From: Mycteria americana | Taxonomy: Eukaryota > Chordata > Aves > Ciconiiformes > Ciconiidae | NCBI RefSeq assembly: GCF_035582795.1 | Contig: NC_134366.1 | Location: 135,680,756 to 135,744,755 of the forward strand | DNA length: 64,000 nucleotides | Reading direction: 5' to 3' | Part shown: positions 1 through 12,059 of the stretch, piece after piece | Layout of the letters: every line of letters starts with the position of its first letter | How positions within the stretch are numbered: position 1 is the stretch's first letter | Position numbers and translations under genes: made by a program | The notes under the pieces: generated by a model | What the model saw: the letters and a program-made list of their open reading frames with translations, nothing else | The model's database searches: none | What the model was told of the DNA's origin: nothing

Positions 1-1865
1 CTGCCCAATGTAGGGGGGGCTAGAAGTAGAGTAAAAAAACAAGTGTGGCCAACTCATGAGTACTCATGTGACCTTGAGCAAAAGAAGGATCTGTGCAGGA
101 ATGGAAAACAGATCAAGTTGCTAGACATAAGTATAAAACAATAAGATTTGCCTGCAAGGAGAAAGTCAGAAGGGCAAGGTCAATAAATCAAGATGCATTT
201 TACATAGGGTGTAACAGAAAACAATAAATTATCTTATGTTGTTAGTAAGAAGACAATCAAGGAAAAGTTGTCCGCTGCTCAAAACAGAGGGAAAGTTATC
301 AAATGTGATGGAGTCTGAAATTCTGGAATTCCTTGTTTTAGTTCTCACCCAAAAAAGACCATGCTAAGGTTATTAATACAATTAACAAAAAAGGATGATA
401 AACCAGAAACACTTCTCAGACAGAAAGAAAATACAGGTTACAGAGAATTCAGAAGAATTAGATCCATCCAATTTGAAAATATCTAATATTTATTCAAAGT
501 TCCTTAAAAAGCAAGATGAAACAATTTCCAAAAAGCGAAAGGCTACCTTTGAAAACTCATGAATAGTAGTTGAGGTTTTAGAAGTCTGGAAAAGGACAAA
601 TAAGATTTCTGTTTTCGAAAGGGGTAAAGATGGAGCTTTTGAATTAGAAACCAATGTAATTTCAATTCATGGGAAAACAAACAAACAAATGAACAGAAAA
701 TTATTATAATAGCTATTTGCAAGTACCTAGAAATTAATGAGATGCAATGCAATCATGGAGGGTTGTTGGGAACAAAGTGCATCAAATCAGTCTAATATCT
801 TTCTATTAAAGTGGCAAACATTCTGGGGAGAGAGAAAACAACAGATATTCTAAGTTTTGACTTTCAGAACTCAGGCTTCTGATGTTGACTTGCATGATAT
901 TTAAAAGTAAGCAACAGATTCACATTCTGGACAAAAATACTATAATGCAGGTGTAAACACTGAAAAATTGTGCTGAGAATAGTTTGTTTTCAAGTTAGAA
1001 CATTGTGTTTTGCATTGGTTTGGGAGGTTGTTTTGTTCCTGTCCTGAGTTTCAACTTGCTGAATGTTTTGATTCGTTATGTGGCTAATGGAATGAAAAGT
1101 ATGTTTATTAAATCTATGGATGACATTGAGGTGGGAAGACCTGGAAACGTCCTGAAGGAGAGAACTGAAATTTGAAATGAGCTAGGGGAAAAAATAAGAT
1201 ACAATTCAATTCTTCAAACTGTACTTTTAGGCATGTATAATCAGCCGCATAAATACAAGGGGAAGAACAAGCTCATCTATAGAAAAGGATCCACAGGATA
1301 TAGTGGATGCAAGTTGCATGAGTCAACAAGCTACCTGCTGTTGCCAAAAAATGTAAATGTGCTGGGATGTATAAATCTCATCTGCTAGATGTGGTCTTGC
1401 AAGATGAACAGTGTGTTGTTAGTTTTGGTCACTGTGTCTGAAAAAGGTGTTGACTGACAAGATAGAGTTTAAAGGAGAGAGGGGAAAATGTTCTCTAGAA
1501 AATGCCTATACTGATGCCAAGAAAATATGCTCTACAGAGAGTAATTTGGGTTTCATTTGTGTCTTCAAATAAGAAAAAAAAAAAAAAAAAAGCTCCTTGA
1601 GAGGGGTTAGGGTTCTAATTGGCTTTTCCTGTATGGGTAAAGCAAGAAGTAAAGATTTTAAGTTACAGCAAGGGAGACTTCCATTAGGACTCAAAGGAAA
1701 AAAGGATAGCCAAGCCTGGGAAGCAGCTTTCTTGAAAACCCATAAGGACTTGTCATAAGAAGTCTGTAAGAGATTGGGAAGTCATCTGTCAGAAACAACG
1801 CCGGAGTAGTAGGCTAAGGGATGAACAAGATGAAGCCTGGAGGCCTCTTCCAGGCTTTCCTTTCT
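1..1865 (+). mobile_element. Ancient CR1 LINE fragment (RT to 3' end)
   Basis: CR1 elements are avian and reptilian non-LTR retrotransposons whose ORF2 encodes an endonuclease and reverse transcriptase. This copy is so decayed that no ORF survives, but CR1 landmarks appear in the right order on the plus strand. Around 540-640 is the segment resembling ENSW..GEVP.DWR. Around 755-800 is the stretch before the catalytic block. Around 1055-1130 is an NGIES-like then F-ADD-like region, the reverse-transcriptase catalytic loop, now read as SMDDIEVG. Around 1230-1370 is a stretch resembling QL.KYK, the ..KDL.. block, VDAS.MSQQ and ILGC-like codons. Around 1650-1860 is the C-terminal region and start of the 3' UTR. 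The element probably continues left of the window. Its divergence is far greater than that of the CR1 copy at 33 kb, so it is likely an old lineage shared with other sauropsids. The call is by eye; exact ends and subfamily are uncertain. Confidence 0.65.
1574..1591. repeat. Poly(A) tract
   Basis: An uninterrupted run of about 18 A lies inside the old CR1 copy. It is probably a later expansion and not a retroposon tail, because recognisable CR1 sequence continues on both sides. Confidence 0.8.
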
Positions 1866-1889
1866 AAGTTTTCACATTTGCTGTTTGAA

Positions 1890-2382
1890 GGATGAAGTGT
1901 TTGGAGACAAATGAGAGGGGGGGGAGACAAATTAGGGGCAGGTCTTCCCTCCCACAACGTACTGCTACACCCAGGCTTTTTCCAGGAACTGTCTTATAGT
2001 CATCTTATTTGGTCAGACTCCAAGGAATTGGCTCAGTTTCTTCCTGTTAATTAAAATTAACAGTTTCAATAAACCCCCTTAACCTTGGGTTTTTATTGAG
2101 CAGGCTATGTTAGAATGGGCCTAAACTTAGGCTAATATCAGTGACAAAACCCTTTAGCATTGGGTCTTTGGTGCTGATAAGATTTATAGATTTCTACTTT
2201 TTTTTCTTCCTATAAAACAGGACTGAAGTTCCTCTGTCCTCATTGTGAGGCAAGCATTGATTGTTGTCTCTTATATGTGTAGTATATTATAGCAGGAGTC
2301 AATAAATACCAGACCTTCTCCTCTGTCATGCTACAGTAAGAATTTGGGGGAGGGAGGCAACGAACTACACTTTAATCCCACA
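1890..2382 (+). mobile_element. Possible old retroviral LTR
   Basis: The right half has the layout of an LTR on the plus strand. A TATA box (TATAAAA) starts at 2211, a polyadenylation signal (AATAAA) lies at 2301-2306, and the segment ends in CCCACA at 2382. About ten bases downstream, at 2393-2410, a sequence starting TGGTGA could be a decayed primer binding site of the arginine-tRNA type; roughly 11 of 18 positions agree by my reading. The 90-base spacing from TATA box to poly(A) signal fits a short R region. The left edge is not visible, so the start given is a guess placed just after the CR1 copy. No coding remnants were recognised downstream. A chance arrangement is possible. Confidence 0.35.
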
Positions 2383-2394
2383 TCAGACATTTTG

Positions 2395-4735
2395 GTGATG
2401 CTTACGAGTAGGGGAATTTTCACTTATATGTCTAACATTTTCTTATGAACAGTTTGGTTTTGTGATTTTATTAAAACAGTTTAACATCTACCATTGTTGT
2501 TGCTGTGCTGTCTTTAAGTAATTTGTTATAGAATGAGCCCATTAACATGGCTCTGTTTACAGCCTAACAGTTCAGCTGTAAGATTTTGTAAAGATGTTGT
2601 GGGTTAGATGTTTCTTTGCCTTTTAGTTATAAATAATAAATGATTTCTTTGAGAAGTACATTGCTTCTAATTTAATAGAAAATACTTCAGTAATTGAACT
2701 GGCTCTTTGAATGTTATATTGGCAGGCTTGAGAAAACCATAGTAGACTATTCAGATGAGATAAACAAAGGTACATAAATCCTGTATGATTATTACCATTA
2801 TTATTCTTATTAATAATGCCACTACTCCCAGGAAATAGTACAAGAAAGACATTTTTTGCCACAGTCTGATATGAGTCTTTTCTACAGCCTTTTTCATATC
2901 TGGAAGAAATGTCATACAGAACAGCAGCCACACACCTTAAATTAGAGTCCAGCGAAAGCGATTATGTTGAGGAGTTCTGAGAGACAGAGGTACTAATTTG
3001 TAGAAACATAATTAAAGAAAATCTGCATGCTGCATATCATCTCACATGTTTGGCTTTTGTGGTAGGGCATGTGGCTGGATATCGGAGCCCAGGCTCTCCC
3101 TTCTCTTCCACTTTGCTGCTTTTGTGACAGAAGGCTCCTAATTTGGAGTTTTAGATACCTGTAAGAATAGGTATATCTCACCTAGGTGAGAAATAGGTAT
3201 CTTCCCTTAAGAACAGGGAAAGAGTGTGCCAATTGTTACCTTTAGGGATGATCATACTAAAAGTCAGTATCCACCCTTCGATCCTGTAGATAGGCTCTTT
3301 TCCAGCAGACAAAAAAGTTTGGGCTGGTGATGTTAAATGTGCTCTGCTTTCACTTTTGTAAATATCTAGTACGTATTTGGCTTGTGCATTTGCTCTGTCC
3401 TGTCTTCATCTGCATTTGATCGCCTCAGAGACTGGGAAGGGGAGGTGGCACGAGAATGATTTCTTGTTTCTGATTTTGCAAAATGCCAAGCTTGCTGCAG
3501 CAGTACTGAGGTGGTCACTAGAAGTGTCCCCCATAGACAATACTCAGCAAATCAGATTATCGTTTGTTTCTCAGTACCAGCAGGAAGTATTAATATATAT
3601 TTAAATTGTGTATTTCTTGCCTTCACATTCATCTGCTGCTATGACACAGGTTTTGTGCTTAATTTCTATGGTGAGCAATTTGGAGAAAATAGGAAGAGGC
3701 GTATACATCCTGAATGGTTATTGCCTTTCCTCTGTTTAATAGTACGGCCAGGAAATGCTGCAGAGAGGTACTTTCTCTCTGATACTCAGTTTTTAAATCA
3801 TGGTCAGAAAGCAAGTTATTGAGAGGTCAGATAGTGCATGGTCTCCCTATAGGTCAGCTCCCGTGTGGTTAATACCTGTCTGTGAACTGTTAGTGCCTCT
3901 TTCACTAGGTTACCCCATATGGACCATGTGCTAAAAGCTGCACGTTCTCAGTCAGTGAGCGAGAAATAATTGGCAAATAGTGAATTTACATAGTAATACT
4001 AACTTGTTCATAGTGTAGTGATACTCACAAGGTAGGCATTTTTTATCAACAGAGCAACTACTGCATATTAAAGGCTCGATGAAGTCACAAATAAAGTCTA
4101 CATGCCATAGAAACACTTAAGGTATGTTCATTGTCTTTCCTTTAATTTTATTTGTGGTCCTAATAAGATGTTAGAACCGGAGGTGGTTTTGCTGTGTTTC
4201 TCTTTCTATTGGCAACAAAAAGGCAAATATTAATTTCTTTACTGAACCTAGTCCAACACAGCTGACCTCCACTATTTAAGCAGGACGGATACAAAATGCA
4301 AGGCCATTGGTTCCTCATATTTAGTGCTTGAACAAGAGCCAGGCGATGTCACTTAATTTCTGTAAGTGGTTGGATCCTTTATGGCCTTTTAAGAATAATG
4401 TCACCCACCGCATGTGCTGTGTTAATACAGCTGAAGTATCAGAACCTACTTCTTCAAGAGCATCTTTGTTGCCATATACTTAAGTCAGCAATTCAGATAA
4501 CTCAAGGAAAAGCATATGCAAAGTTGTTGTGAGTCTTTCCTCGTAACCCGTTGATTACTAAAATCAGGGTTGCCTTAGCTGCATGTAAAGATGGTGATAA
4601 GGCATATACAGTAGCCTCCTGGTCAAAGTAGGAGGCACAAGTACAAGTTTCTCCATGGCTTAAGGGAGACTTTTTCCAAGGACATATCTTAAACTGAACT
4701 GACTGGTTTAGGTTGGGATTTTTCTCCACTCTTGT
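2395..4735. other. No gene recognised
   Basis: AT-rich sequence with only short ORFs that lack family resemblance. I see no exon, RNA gene or clear repeat. Confidence 0.5.
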
Positions 4736-5130
4736 TATTGACAGCAGGCCACTGTACAGTCAAGGAAGCCAAAATTATGGGACTGACAGATGAAGGTGTC
4801 TCCACACGTGAACAGGCAAGAGGCAGCCTGACTTGTCAGCCTGGGGCCTCCGGGTGCTGGTCATCTTTCTGGGGAGGGTTTCTCAGGGCACGTTCACATC
4901 GGAGAGCCTCCTCCATGGGGTGCAAGACCTGCAGACAGGAGCTGTGGGCTGGGCATCCATGCCTCACACAACTGCGTATCTCAGGGCCGCAGGAGAGCTC
5001 CCAGGTGGGAAGGAGGCAGGATTTACCCCTTCCCTGCCCTACAGCATTTTCTATTGCCTGTTCAGATGTTCTTCTGCTCTGCATGCTGACTCTGGTCACT
5101 CCCAATCCTAGGGCTGTGGACATAATTTCT
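4736..5130. other. GC-rich island of unknown nature
   Basis: This block of about 400 bases is clearly richer in G and C than its AT-rich surroundings. It stays open in overlapping frames on both strands (138 codons on plus from 4732, 95 codons on minus ending at 4836), as expected of GC-rich DNA with few stop codons. None of the frames reads like a known protein and no poly(A) tail or splice signals frame it. It may be a decayed retrocopy, a repeat I do not recognise, or unique sequence. Confidence 0.4.
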
Positions 5131-6203
5131 AGGCAAAGTAACTGTTAACCATGGTGATGCTTACATCCATGTGTGACTGTGAATGTTGTACACAGGAGAC
5201 TCCTTGAAAAAAAATGAGTATTTTTTGTTACTGTGCAGTAATAACATGTATTTTAAAGCATTAGTTTTAAACCCCTATGTAATTCTGAAAAAGGAAAAAT
5301 AATGTCCCCATGATGATTTTGATTTCACTCCTGTAGTCGCAAACGCCTCATTTAAAAATGAGTTATCAAATAAGAAATATAAAAAAAATCAAAATGAAGC
5401 GTAACACAATCCTTTCTCTCCTCCACCCTTAGAATCTGAAACAAAAAAGGTATTTTAAGGAAAGCTGTCAAGGTAAAAAAGCACTGTCATTTGCATTCTT
5501 CTGGGAAGATAGGAATTTCTATACTAAAACTGCAGGGATCAGAGAAAATAATTGATTTTTCTTCTTTTCTTTCAGGGTTTTTAGTTGTATGCATCTGTCT
5601 TCATTATGTATATAATGTGATTTCATGTTTTATATCCATATAGGCAGTTTGGCCCTGGTCCTGCAAAGTCATATCTTTTATATCTTTCATGACTTTCTTG
5701 AAACAATAGGAGCTCAGCATTACTGACACAAGGACATTTAGAAGCAGAACATTGCATATCTCCTGAAAATCTTGGTATTGATTCAAAGTGGAAAAGGTAT
5801 GTCTCTGCATTAAGCAGATTTAGTGGGCTGGGATTGCATTCTGTGACCTGTTTTCCTACGCAGAAGTTGGCTAGTATGCTTTACTTTAGCATTTTAAAGT
5901 AGCTAACTTTTTTGCCTTTGGTTAAGGTAACTGAATACTAGAGAGTGGGAACTGAAATCTCAGGAAGACTGAAAATAAGCACTGTATATCATTCTTTCTT
6001 CCCATATGGAATTTAATAATGAAGTATTATTTTATTTACATTTGGATTTTTTCCTAATTTTTTTCATTACACTGTTATCAGGACATGAATGATAATACAG
6101 CTTTTGAAATTTAATATCAAATCTAATATCCTGGTAAGACAACTGCTGAATCTAGTAATTTTCCATTTGGCTTTGAGCAAACCTTACTTGCTGCTGTTGT
6201 GGG

Positions 6204-6221
6204 TTTTTTTTTTTTTTTTTT
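6204..6221. repeat. Poly(T) tract
   Basis: Eighteen uninterrupted T. No retroposon body was recognised next to it. Confidence 0.8.
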
Positions 6222-7930
6222 CCTTTTCATTTTCCTCAGGCTTTCTGATGTTTTGAATGGTTGTTACTGAAGCTCTTTTGTGCTCGATCAATTCAACATT
6301 ATGCCTCTCTTTTGGGGATCCGATTATTGACAGTCCTTTCTTGCTGGGCTATCAGGTAACTTGACACCAGCTATATGGTGGGACTGTCCCAAGGCATCAC
6401 CTTAGGATGTAAATCTCTAGTGACACTTTAGTGACTCAAAGGAGAGAGAGGATTAATCTGGCTGCAGTCTGGCCTGAGGTTTTGCAATTACTGCAGACCT
6501 GCCTTAGGTAAAACATACAGGCTATGTCACTGCAATGCTTGAAACATTTCAATCCTTTCTACAGAAAATGCGTTTCTTTTATATTTCTAGGGTTTTTTTC
6601 CCAAATTAATCATTGTTCTTTTACATCTGTTATGAACATTGTTAATGTTCTCACTGCATCACAAATTAACAGTGTTTTAATATTGCTTTATTGCCATTAA
6701 GGAACTACAGTAAACAGCCAGACTCTCTCTCATACTGGCATGGTTTATATTTATTAGAAGACAACTCTTTGTGGTAAATCCTCATCCTGTTAAGCACTGA
6801 TTAACTTGAATGGAATTAGTCTTTGTCCATTTACCACTTTTTATGTTAATTAGTACCTTGAGGCCTCGTCTGAGACGGCACCATTTGAACTGATCAATCT
6901 GGAAAAGGGTTGTGAGAGAGGGTCCGTTCCTCTGTGAATGCCCAGGCTGCAGAGACCAGACAAGCGGTGGGAGAGGCAGCAGGGAGGTGACCTGACGTAC
7001 CCACAGCAGCTCGCTGCTACCAACAGGGGCAGACTCCATCTCCTCCTCTTTACCCCAAACTCCGCTGTCTTCCCTGCTGTTTTAGCGCAGTAGTGTTCTA
7101 AACCGCAGAATGGTCATCATCAAGCAACCGGGTGTCTGAACGACTCTGGAAAGTTCCAGCATGCTTACAACTTGTTCACTTTTGCCAAAGCCACGTGTTA
7201 AAATGACTTCTGCAGGGGATTTCTAAGATCTCTGATTATAGTCAACATTTTAAATATTAAGTCAACTCTCCTTTATGCCTTTTAGATGCTGCCCACAGTC
7301 CTGGAACCCCCATTTCTGATCTTCAATTTTTCCCTTGAAAAATTCATTGACTTGTGCTATTCTTTACCAGGTCTTAGATCTGGGGGCTTTAAAGGCTATT
7401 TGGAATTGGAGAGGAGTGAAAGTTATCAACATCTACATCGAAACATGAGAACTGTCGTGTGCTACTTTTGTTACTCTTTGTCATTATTTTTGCCTGGTAA
7501 TGAATACAGATTTTCAAGGGCAAAGAGGTAAAATTAGGCCATGAAACGCACAGGAAAGATTGTGCTGCATGAAAAAGAAAAGGTGAAAAAAAAATCACAA
7601 AGCCCTGGGTTTATGAAAACTACTCTCAATATATGTGGAAACAGTAACAAAATCTGTGATAAAATAGAGCTGACAGAAATGTGATTTTCTTTTTCCAGGT
7701 GGCCACATGAATTTTTCTATACAGCTTTGTCATGTATTTTATCTGGTACCACCAGACTTCTTAACACTCTCAGTTCACTTGTGAGACTAAACAGTTCCTT
7801 CACTAGACAATGCTGTACTTTTTGTAAGAATCACATCATTCTCATTAATTTTAATGAGTATTTAATGCATCTCAAGTGTGTTATTTTTACATCCTGAAAT
7901 TTGTGACTGTTGAAGGATTAGAAGCGTGAA

Positions 7931-7951
7931 TTTTTATTATTATTATTATTT
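7931..7951. repeat. (TTA)n microsatellite
   Basis: About five copies of TTA or ATT in tandem. Confidence 0.8.
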
Positions 7952-10140
7952 GGCCTGCACTGCACTGTAGAACTGGCTGTTCCCAGCAAAGTGATGGAAC
8001 AGCACTGCGTAAGGTATATCTTTATTCCTTCTGAGTGAAGAATTAGAGGTCTGGGATATCTGTGCCCTAGCACAGATTAATGAAACATACAATTTTAAGG
8101 CAGTCACAAGGCTTTTACAGTGGTGTCTTCTTTGGTTTAACTGAACATTAGAAATTCACAGGGAGACAAAGAAACTCAGGTTGTCAGAAGAGTATCATTG
8201 TCCTGTCAAAGCATCCAGTTCCACTGACGTTGTCTTTCCATTATGCAATATTAGCCTGTGTTTAGTTATTGTTATTTATTTACAGTTCAAAAAGATGGAC
8301 ATCTTTCTCTTATCTCATGTCAAAGAGTTTTACTGACAATGTCAGTCTTTTTCCAGGTAGTTGACCACTTAATCAGAGAAAGCCACTTCCTTAAATTATA
8401 CAGCTGGACTTGGTACCTGTATATTAGATTATATCAACTTGATTAAATTTTGCTTTTATGTATTTTCATTGGCAGAACTTTCTACAAATATAATAAAGAC
8501 CTTTTGAATTTGCCTCTTGCTTGATCAGGACATGCTGTTCTCTCTTTGCATTCCTCATCCTTCCTATTCTTGATCAAACTCTAGTCAACCAAATTAAGAG
8601 TAGTAACAAGCCAGCCAAAACCTAAATCCAATCAGCAATGCAGATATTAAAAGTAGGGACTAATATCTGGGGGTGGGGAAATCTTATTGCCATTTAAAGC
8701 TTAGGTCTGAGGCTGAGTAATTACTACTGCAGGGTAATTTAATACTGTTTTATTAACACTGACTTACATCTCAGAGAGGAGTTCAGGGATCCAGGAGGAC
8801 ATCCATTTTCTGTGAAATACTGTCCCATTTAAGGAAATTAAATAGTAATCTGCAGTTTAATTGCAACAACATAAAAGAATAAAGAAGGACTAGCATTTGA
8901 GCATGGAATAATTATTGGGTTTGTGGGTTTGTTGGTCTTGTGACCATGCTAATTAAGCTGTCCAGCGCTTTGGTTGCACATGTCCTTGCTTTTCTGGCAT
9001 TCTTCACTAGCCTATGTACTTTGCAGGTTCAAGGTTGGTGACGCAGGTGGAGAAGAAAGTTTCTCTAATGGTTTGTTGCCACTGGAGTCCTTCTCTATCA
9101 GCGGATCTGACTATGGAAGGCCTCTGTAACAAAAGCCCAACACTGCAACTTGTGACCTTAGTATCTGGCAAGGTCAGAGTTCACTAATGCATGTGTTGAG
9201 TCTTGTATCCAGGCGGCTATGCTGCTGGCAAAGCAGAGCATATTAAATGGTTCCAAAGCAGTGAAACATAAGGATTTTCTTGTACAGGAATTTTCATTTT
9301 CCCCTAATGATAATGTGTCACGGGCATTATGGTTATTTCAAGGTGGTAATGTTTCCCAGCTACTACACCCTGCATATCTCTGTAGTTGCCAAGGTTCAAG
9401 GCTGGGTTTAAATAGTTGTTTGGATAAAATTAGTGGTCACAGGTGATTTCAAGGATATGTTTTTTAGGTAATTGAGGAGTATGGATTTGTCCCTCTAACG
9501 TTTTTCTGTGAATGTTCTAATAACCAGTACACCCTTGTTTGCAAGGCTGACACTCAGATGCAAATGAGTACAGGAAAAGAGAATTCTTCCTATGCTGAAA
9601 GCAGCAGTCACAAGCAAAGATTATAAACAATCAATTGGCTGAATTATGGTTGCAGAAAATATTTGTTGGATAGTTTCAATTAATGTGCAGTCTTGTGAGA
9701 ATCAAAGTCACTCAGCATTTGATCAGTGGCTATATTAATTCAGCTAGGTCCAAGTGGCTACCCACAAGTCCAGAGTATTTTTCCGTACAACTGAAACTTG
9801 ATGTCTCCCCAGACCCTAACTGCGATGTGGTTTGTGGGTCTGAAGGAAGTTTCTAGGGCTCATGTGAGCTCTGTTAATGCAGGGAAAGAAGCACATCATC
9901 TCCGTGACACAGCGATAAGCTCTAGGGCCTGTGCTGCTGCTGCAGAAAACAGAGGATTGCCCTTTGCAAAGGAATGACCTGTGCTTACAAAGGCAGGACT
10001 GCTTCCAGGAGTGGAGTTCATGTGCTGCCCTCACCAGCAGGCCCTGCCCTGATGCTGATGGTGTGAGTGTGGGGCCAGAAGGTGGAAGGGTCTGTTGGGG
10101 GAGAAGGGGACTTGCAATACTTTCTCTTCCCAGCATGGGA

Positions 10141-10180
10141 TGTCGTGGTTTAACTCCAGCTGGCAACTAAGCACCACACT
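10141..10180 (-). mobile_element. Stub of the 3' LTR
   Basis: The first 38-40 bases (TGTCGTGGTTTAACTCCAGC onward to the AAGCACCACAC motif) match the outer edge of the two full LTRs, then similarity stops. This suggests internal deletion of most of the 3' LTR, or recombination between different elements. Confidence 0.6.
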
Positions 10181-10647
10181 ATCCAATACAACCTCATTAA
10201 CCACCAATCCACTTCCCATCCTTTGATATAATACAGATATCGTTCTCTTAGTCTATGGACCACCCACATAAAATGTCTGTAAAATGTCCACAAATGTCCA
10301 CAAAATGTCCATTGAGTCCATGACTTTGGGCTCCATTGGTTATGGTGGTCATTCAGGACAGGAGAGGTGGTGTGGTGTGTAGAGTTATTGGGCACCAAAG
10401 CCAGCTCAGGTTGGGTCGCTGCTGCACCTGCACTGTTTCTTCTAAGTCTTGTCCTCCATTGGTTCAGGTGGTTGCTCTTATAGTAATTCTTATAACATGC
10501 AACTCAAATCATGGGTTTCAACAATTTAAAGGTATTTCCATTACAATCTCCACCCATGGTTCCTTTGGACCAGACCATCGGGTTTACCGTTGCAATGAAC
10601 TCCTCCCCTTGCCCCTGCTCTGGCTTGGACTGCAGTCCCTTGGGGAT

Positions 10648-11225
10648 GTACTTGCTCCAAGTAGAGCCTTATCTATAAGCCACAGTCTCTTCAAGGGTAT
10701 ACCTGCTGCAGCATAGACTTATCCACAGTTGCTTTGAGGTGCACCTGTTCCAGCGTGGCCTTCTCCATGGGCCACAATGCCTTTGGAGATATACTTGCTC
10801 CAGCATGGCCTTACCCACAGCCACAGTCCCTTCAGAAGTAAACCTGCTCCAACATGGCCTTACCCATGGCTGCAGTCCCTCCAGGGGTGTACCTGCTCTG
10901 TTGTGGGCTTATTCATGGCCACACACTTTGAGGTGCTCCAGCATGACCTCATGTACAGCCGCTGATGCTTCAAGATGTACCTGCTGCAGCATGGACTTAT
11001 CCACAGCCCCAGATGCTTTTGAGGTGTACCTTCTCCAGCGTGGACTTATCCTTGGGTTACAATCCGTCAGAAGTATACTTGTTGCGCCACAGATGTAACC
11101 ACGGCCACAGACGCTTTGAGGTGTACCTGCTATGGTGTGGACTTATTCACGGCCACAGATGCTTCAAGGTGTCCTGCTCCCATGTGGACTCATCCACAGG
11201 TCACAGTCCCTTTGACTCAAGTTCA
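10648..11225 (-). repeat. Tandem repeat array, about 49-bp unit
   Basis: About twelve degenerate units of 42-53 bases follow one another. Each contains, on plus, a core like CCTGCTCCAGCATGG, then a CTTATCCACAG-like block, a CAGTCCCTT-like block and GAGGTGTA. Units start near 10648, 10700, 10744, 10793, 10842, 10891, 10933, 10979, 11028, 11077, 11125 and 11172. The array sits between the primer binding site and the rest of the internal region, in the leader position. Open frames running through it on plus come from the repeat period and not from coding function. Confidence 0.8.
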
Positions 11226-11439
11226 CACTGAAGCTCCAATCTGTCCAGTACAGCAGCACAGAAACAGCAGCGAAAGCAAAAAGCAGCCACTAATGAGCCC
11301 TAGACTCTAATATACAGTAAGGCAAGAAAGCCTCATGGCAAGAACAGGAGCCTGCCAATTAATAGGTAAACAGCGATAACAGCTATAAATTTGATCTAGC
11401 ACATTCCAGTCAAACCTGTCATTATCTCAAACCCTTTGA

Positions 11440-11457
11440 GCCCCATGTTGAGTGCCA
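11440..11457 (-). other. Primer binding site, lysine-tRNA type
   Basis: It lies eight bases inside the LTR. Read on minus it is TGGCACTCAACATGGGGC, matching the lysine tRNA (Lys1,2) primer binding site at 15 of 18 positions by my comparison. All three differences are transitions, two of them at CpG sites. A lysine primer is typical of class II (betaretrovirus-like) elements. Confidence 0.7.
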
Positions 11458-11465
11458 AAAAGGTC

Positions 11466-12059
11466 TGTCGTGTTTTAACCCCAGCCAGCAGCTAAGCACC
11501 ACCCAGCTGCTTGCTCACTCCCCACCAGTGGGATGGGGGAGAGAATCAGAAGAGCAAAAGTGAGAAAACTCGTGGGTTGAGATAAAGACAGTTTAATAGG
11601 GAAAGCAAAAGCCACATGCGCAAGCAAAGCAAAGCAAGGAATTCATTCACTCCTTCCCATGGGCAGGCAGGTGTTCAGCCATCTCCAGGAAAGCAGGGCT
11701 CCATCACGCATAACGGTTACTTGGGAAGACAAACGCCATCACTCCGAACGTCCTTCCCTCCTTCTTCTTCCCCCAGCTTTATATGATGAGCATGACGCCA
11801 TATGGTCTGGAATAGCCCTTTGGTCAGTTGGGGTCAGCTGTCCCAGCTGTGTCCCCTCCCAGCTTCCTGTGCACCCCCAGCCTACTCGCTGGTGGGGTGG
11901 GGTGAGGAGCAGAAAAGGCCTTGACTCTGTGTGAGCACTGCTCAGCAGTAACGAAAACATCCCTGTGTTATCAGCCCTGTTTCCAGCACAAATCCAAAAC
12001 ATAGCCCCATCCTAGCTACTATGAAGAAAAGTAACTCTATCCCAGCCAAAACCAGCACA
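11466..12059 (-). mobile_element. 5' LTR of the ERVK-like element
   Basis: This 594-bp LTR is flanked by TG and CA (TGTCGTG... to ...AGCACA on the plus strand). Promoter signals are on the minus strand: a TATA box (CATATAAAG read on minus, near 11776-11784) and an ATTAAA polyadenylation signal about 180 bases further along at 11592-11597. This order fixes the orientation. It aligns along nearly its whole length with the LTR at 25691-26258. Confidence 0.85.

Larger units (their letters stand above)
5131..10140. other. No gene recognised; simple repeats
   Basis: Mostly AT-rich sequence without a supportable gene. It contains a run of 18 T at 6204-6221 and a short (TTA)n microsatellite at 7931-7951. 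The part from about 9815 to 10140 is more GC-rich but carries no recognised gene. Confidence 0.5.
10141..12059 (-). mobile_element. Deleted class II (ERVK-like) endogenous retrovirus
   Basis: The element reads on the minus strand. From its 5' side it has a full LTR (11466-12059), a lysine-tRNA primer binding site (11440-11457) and a leader with tandem repeats (about 10648-11225). Next come about 460 bases of internal sequence, and finally a stub of about 40 bases (10141-10180) matching the outer edge of the LTR. I find no gag, pol or env remnant that could be named, so most of the provirus is gone. The flanks share only ATGG at the same offset (10135-10140 against 12060-12065), a weak, decayed candidate for a 6-bp target duplication. 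The LTR family is the very common Neoaves type, also present as a solo copy at 25.7 kb. ORFs in this interval are shadows of the repeats, not genes. Confidence 0.75.

Noticed and set aside
10648..11225. CRISPR-like regular spacing
   Set aside because: The units are contiguous degenerate tandem repeats without unique spacers, in a eukaryotic retroelement.
10336..11310. Series of plus-strand ORFs of 60-126 codons across the tandem repeats
   Set aside because: They run through the ERV leader repeat array and reflect its periodicity; the element is oriented on minus and no known protein is visible.
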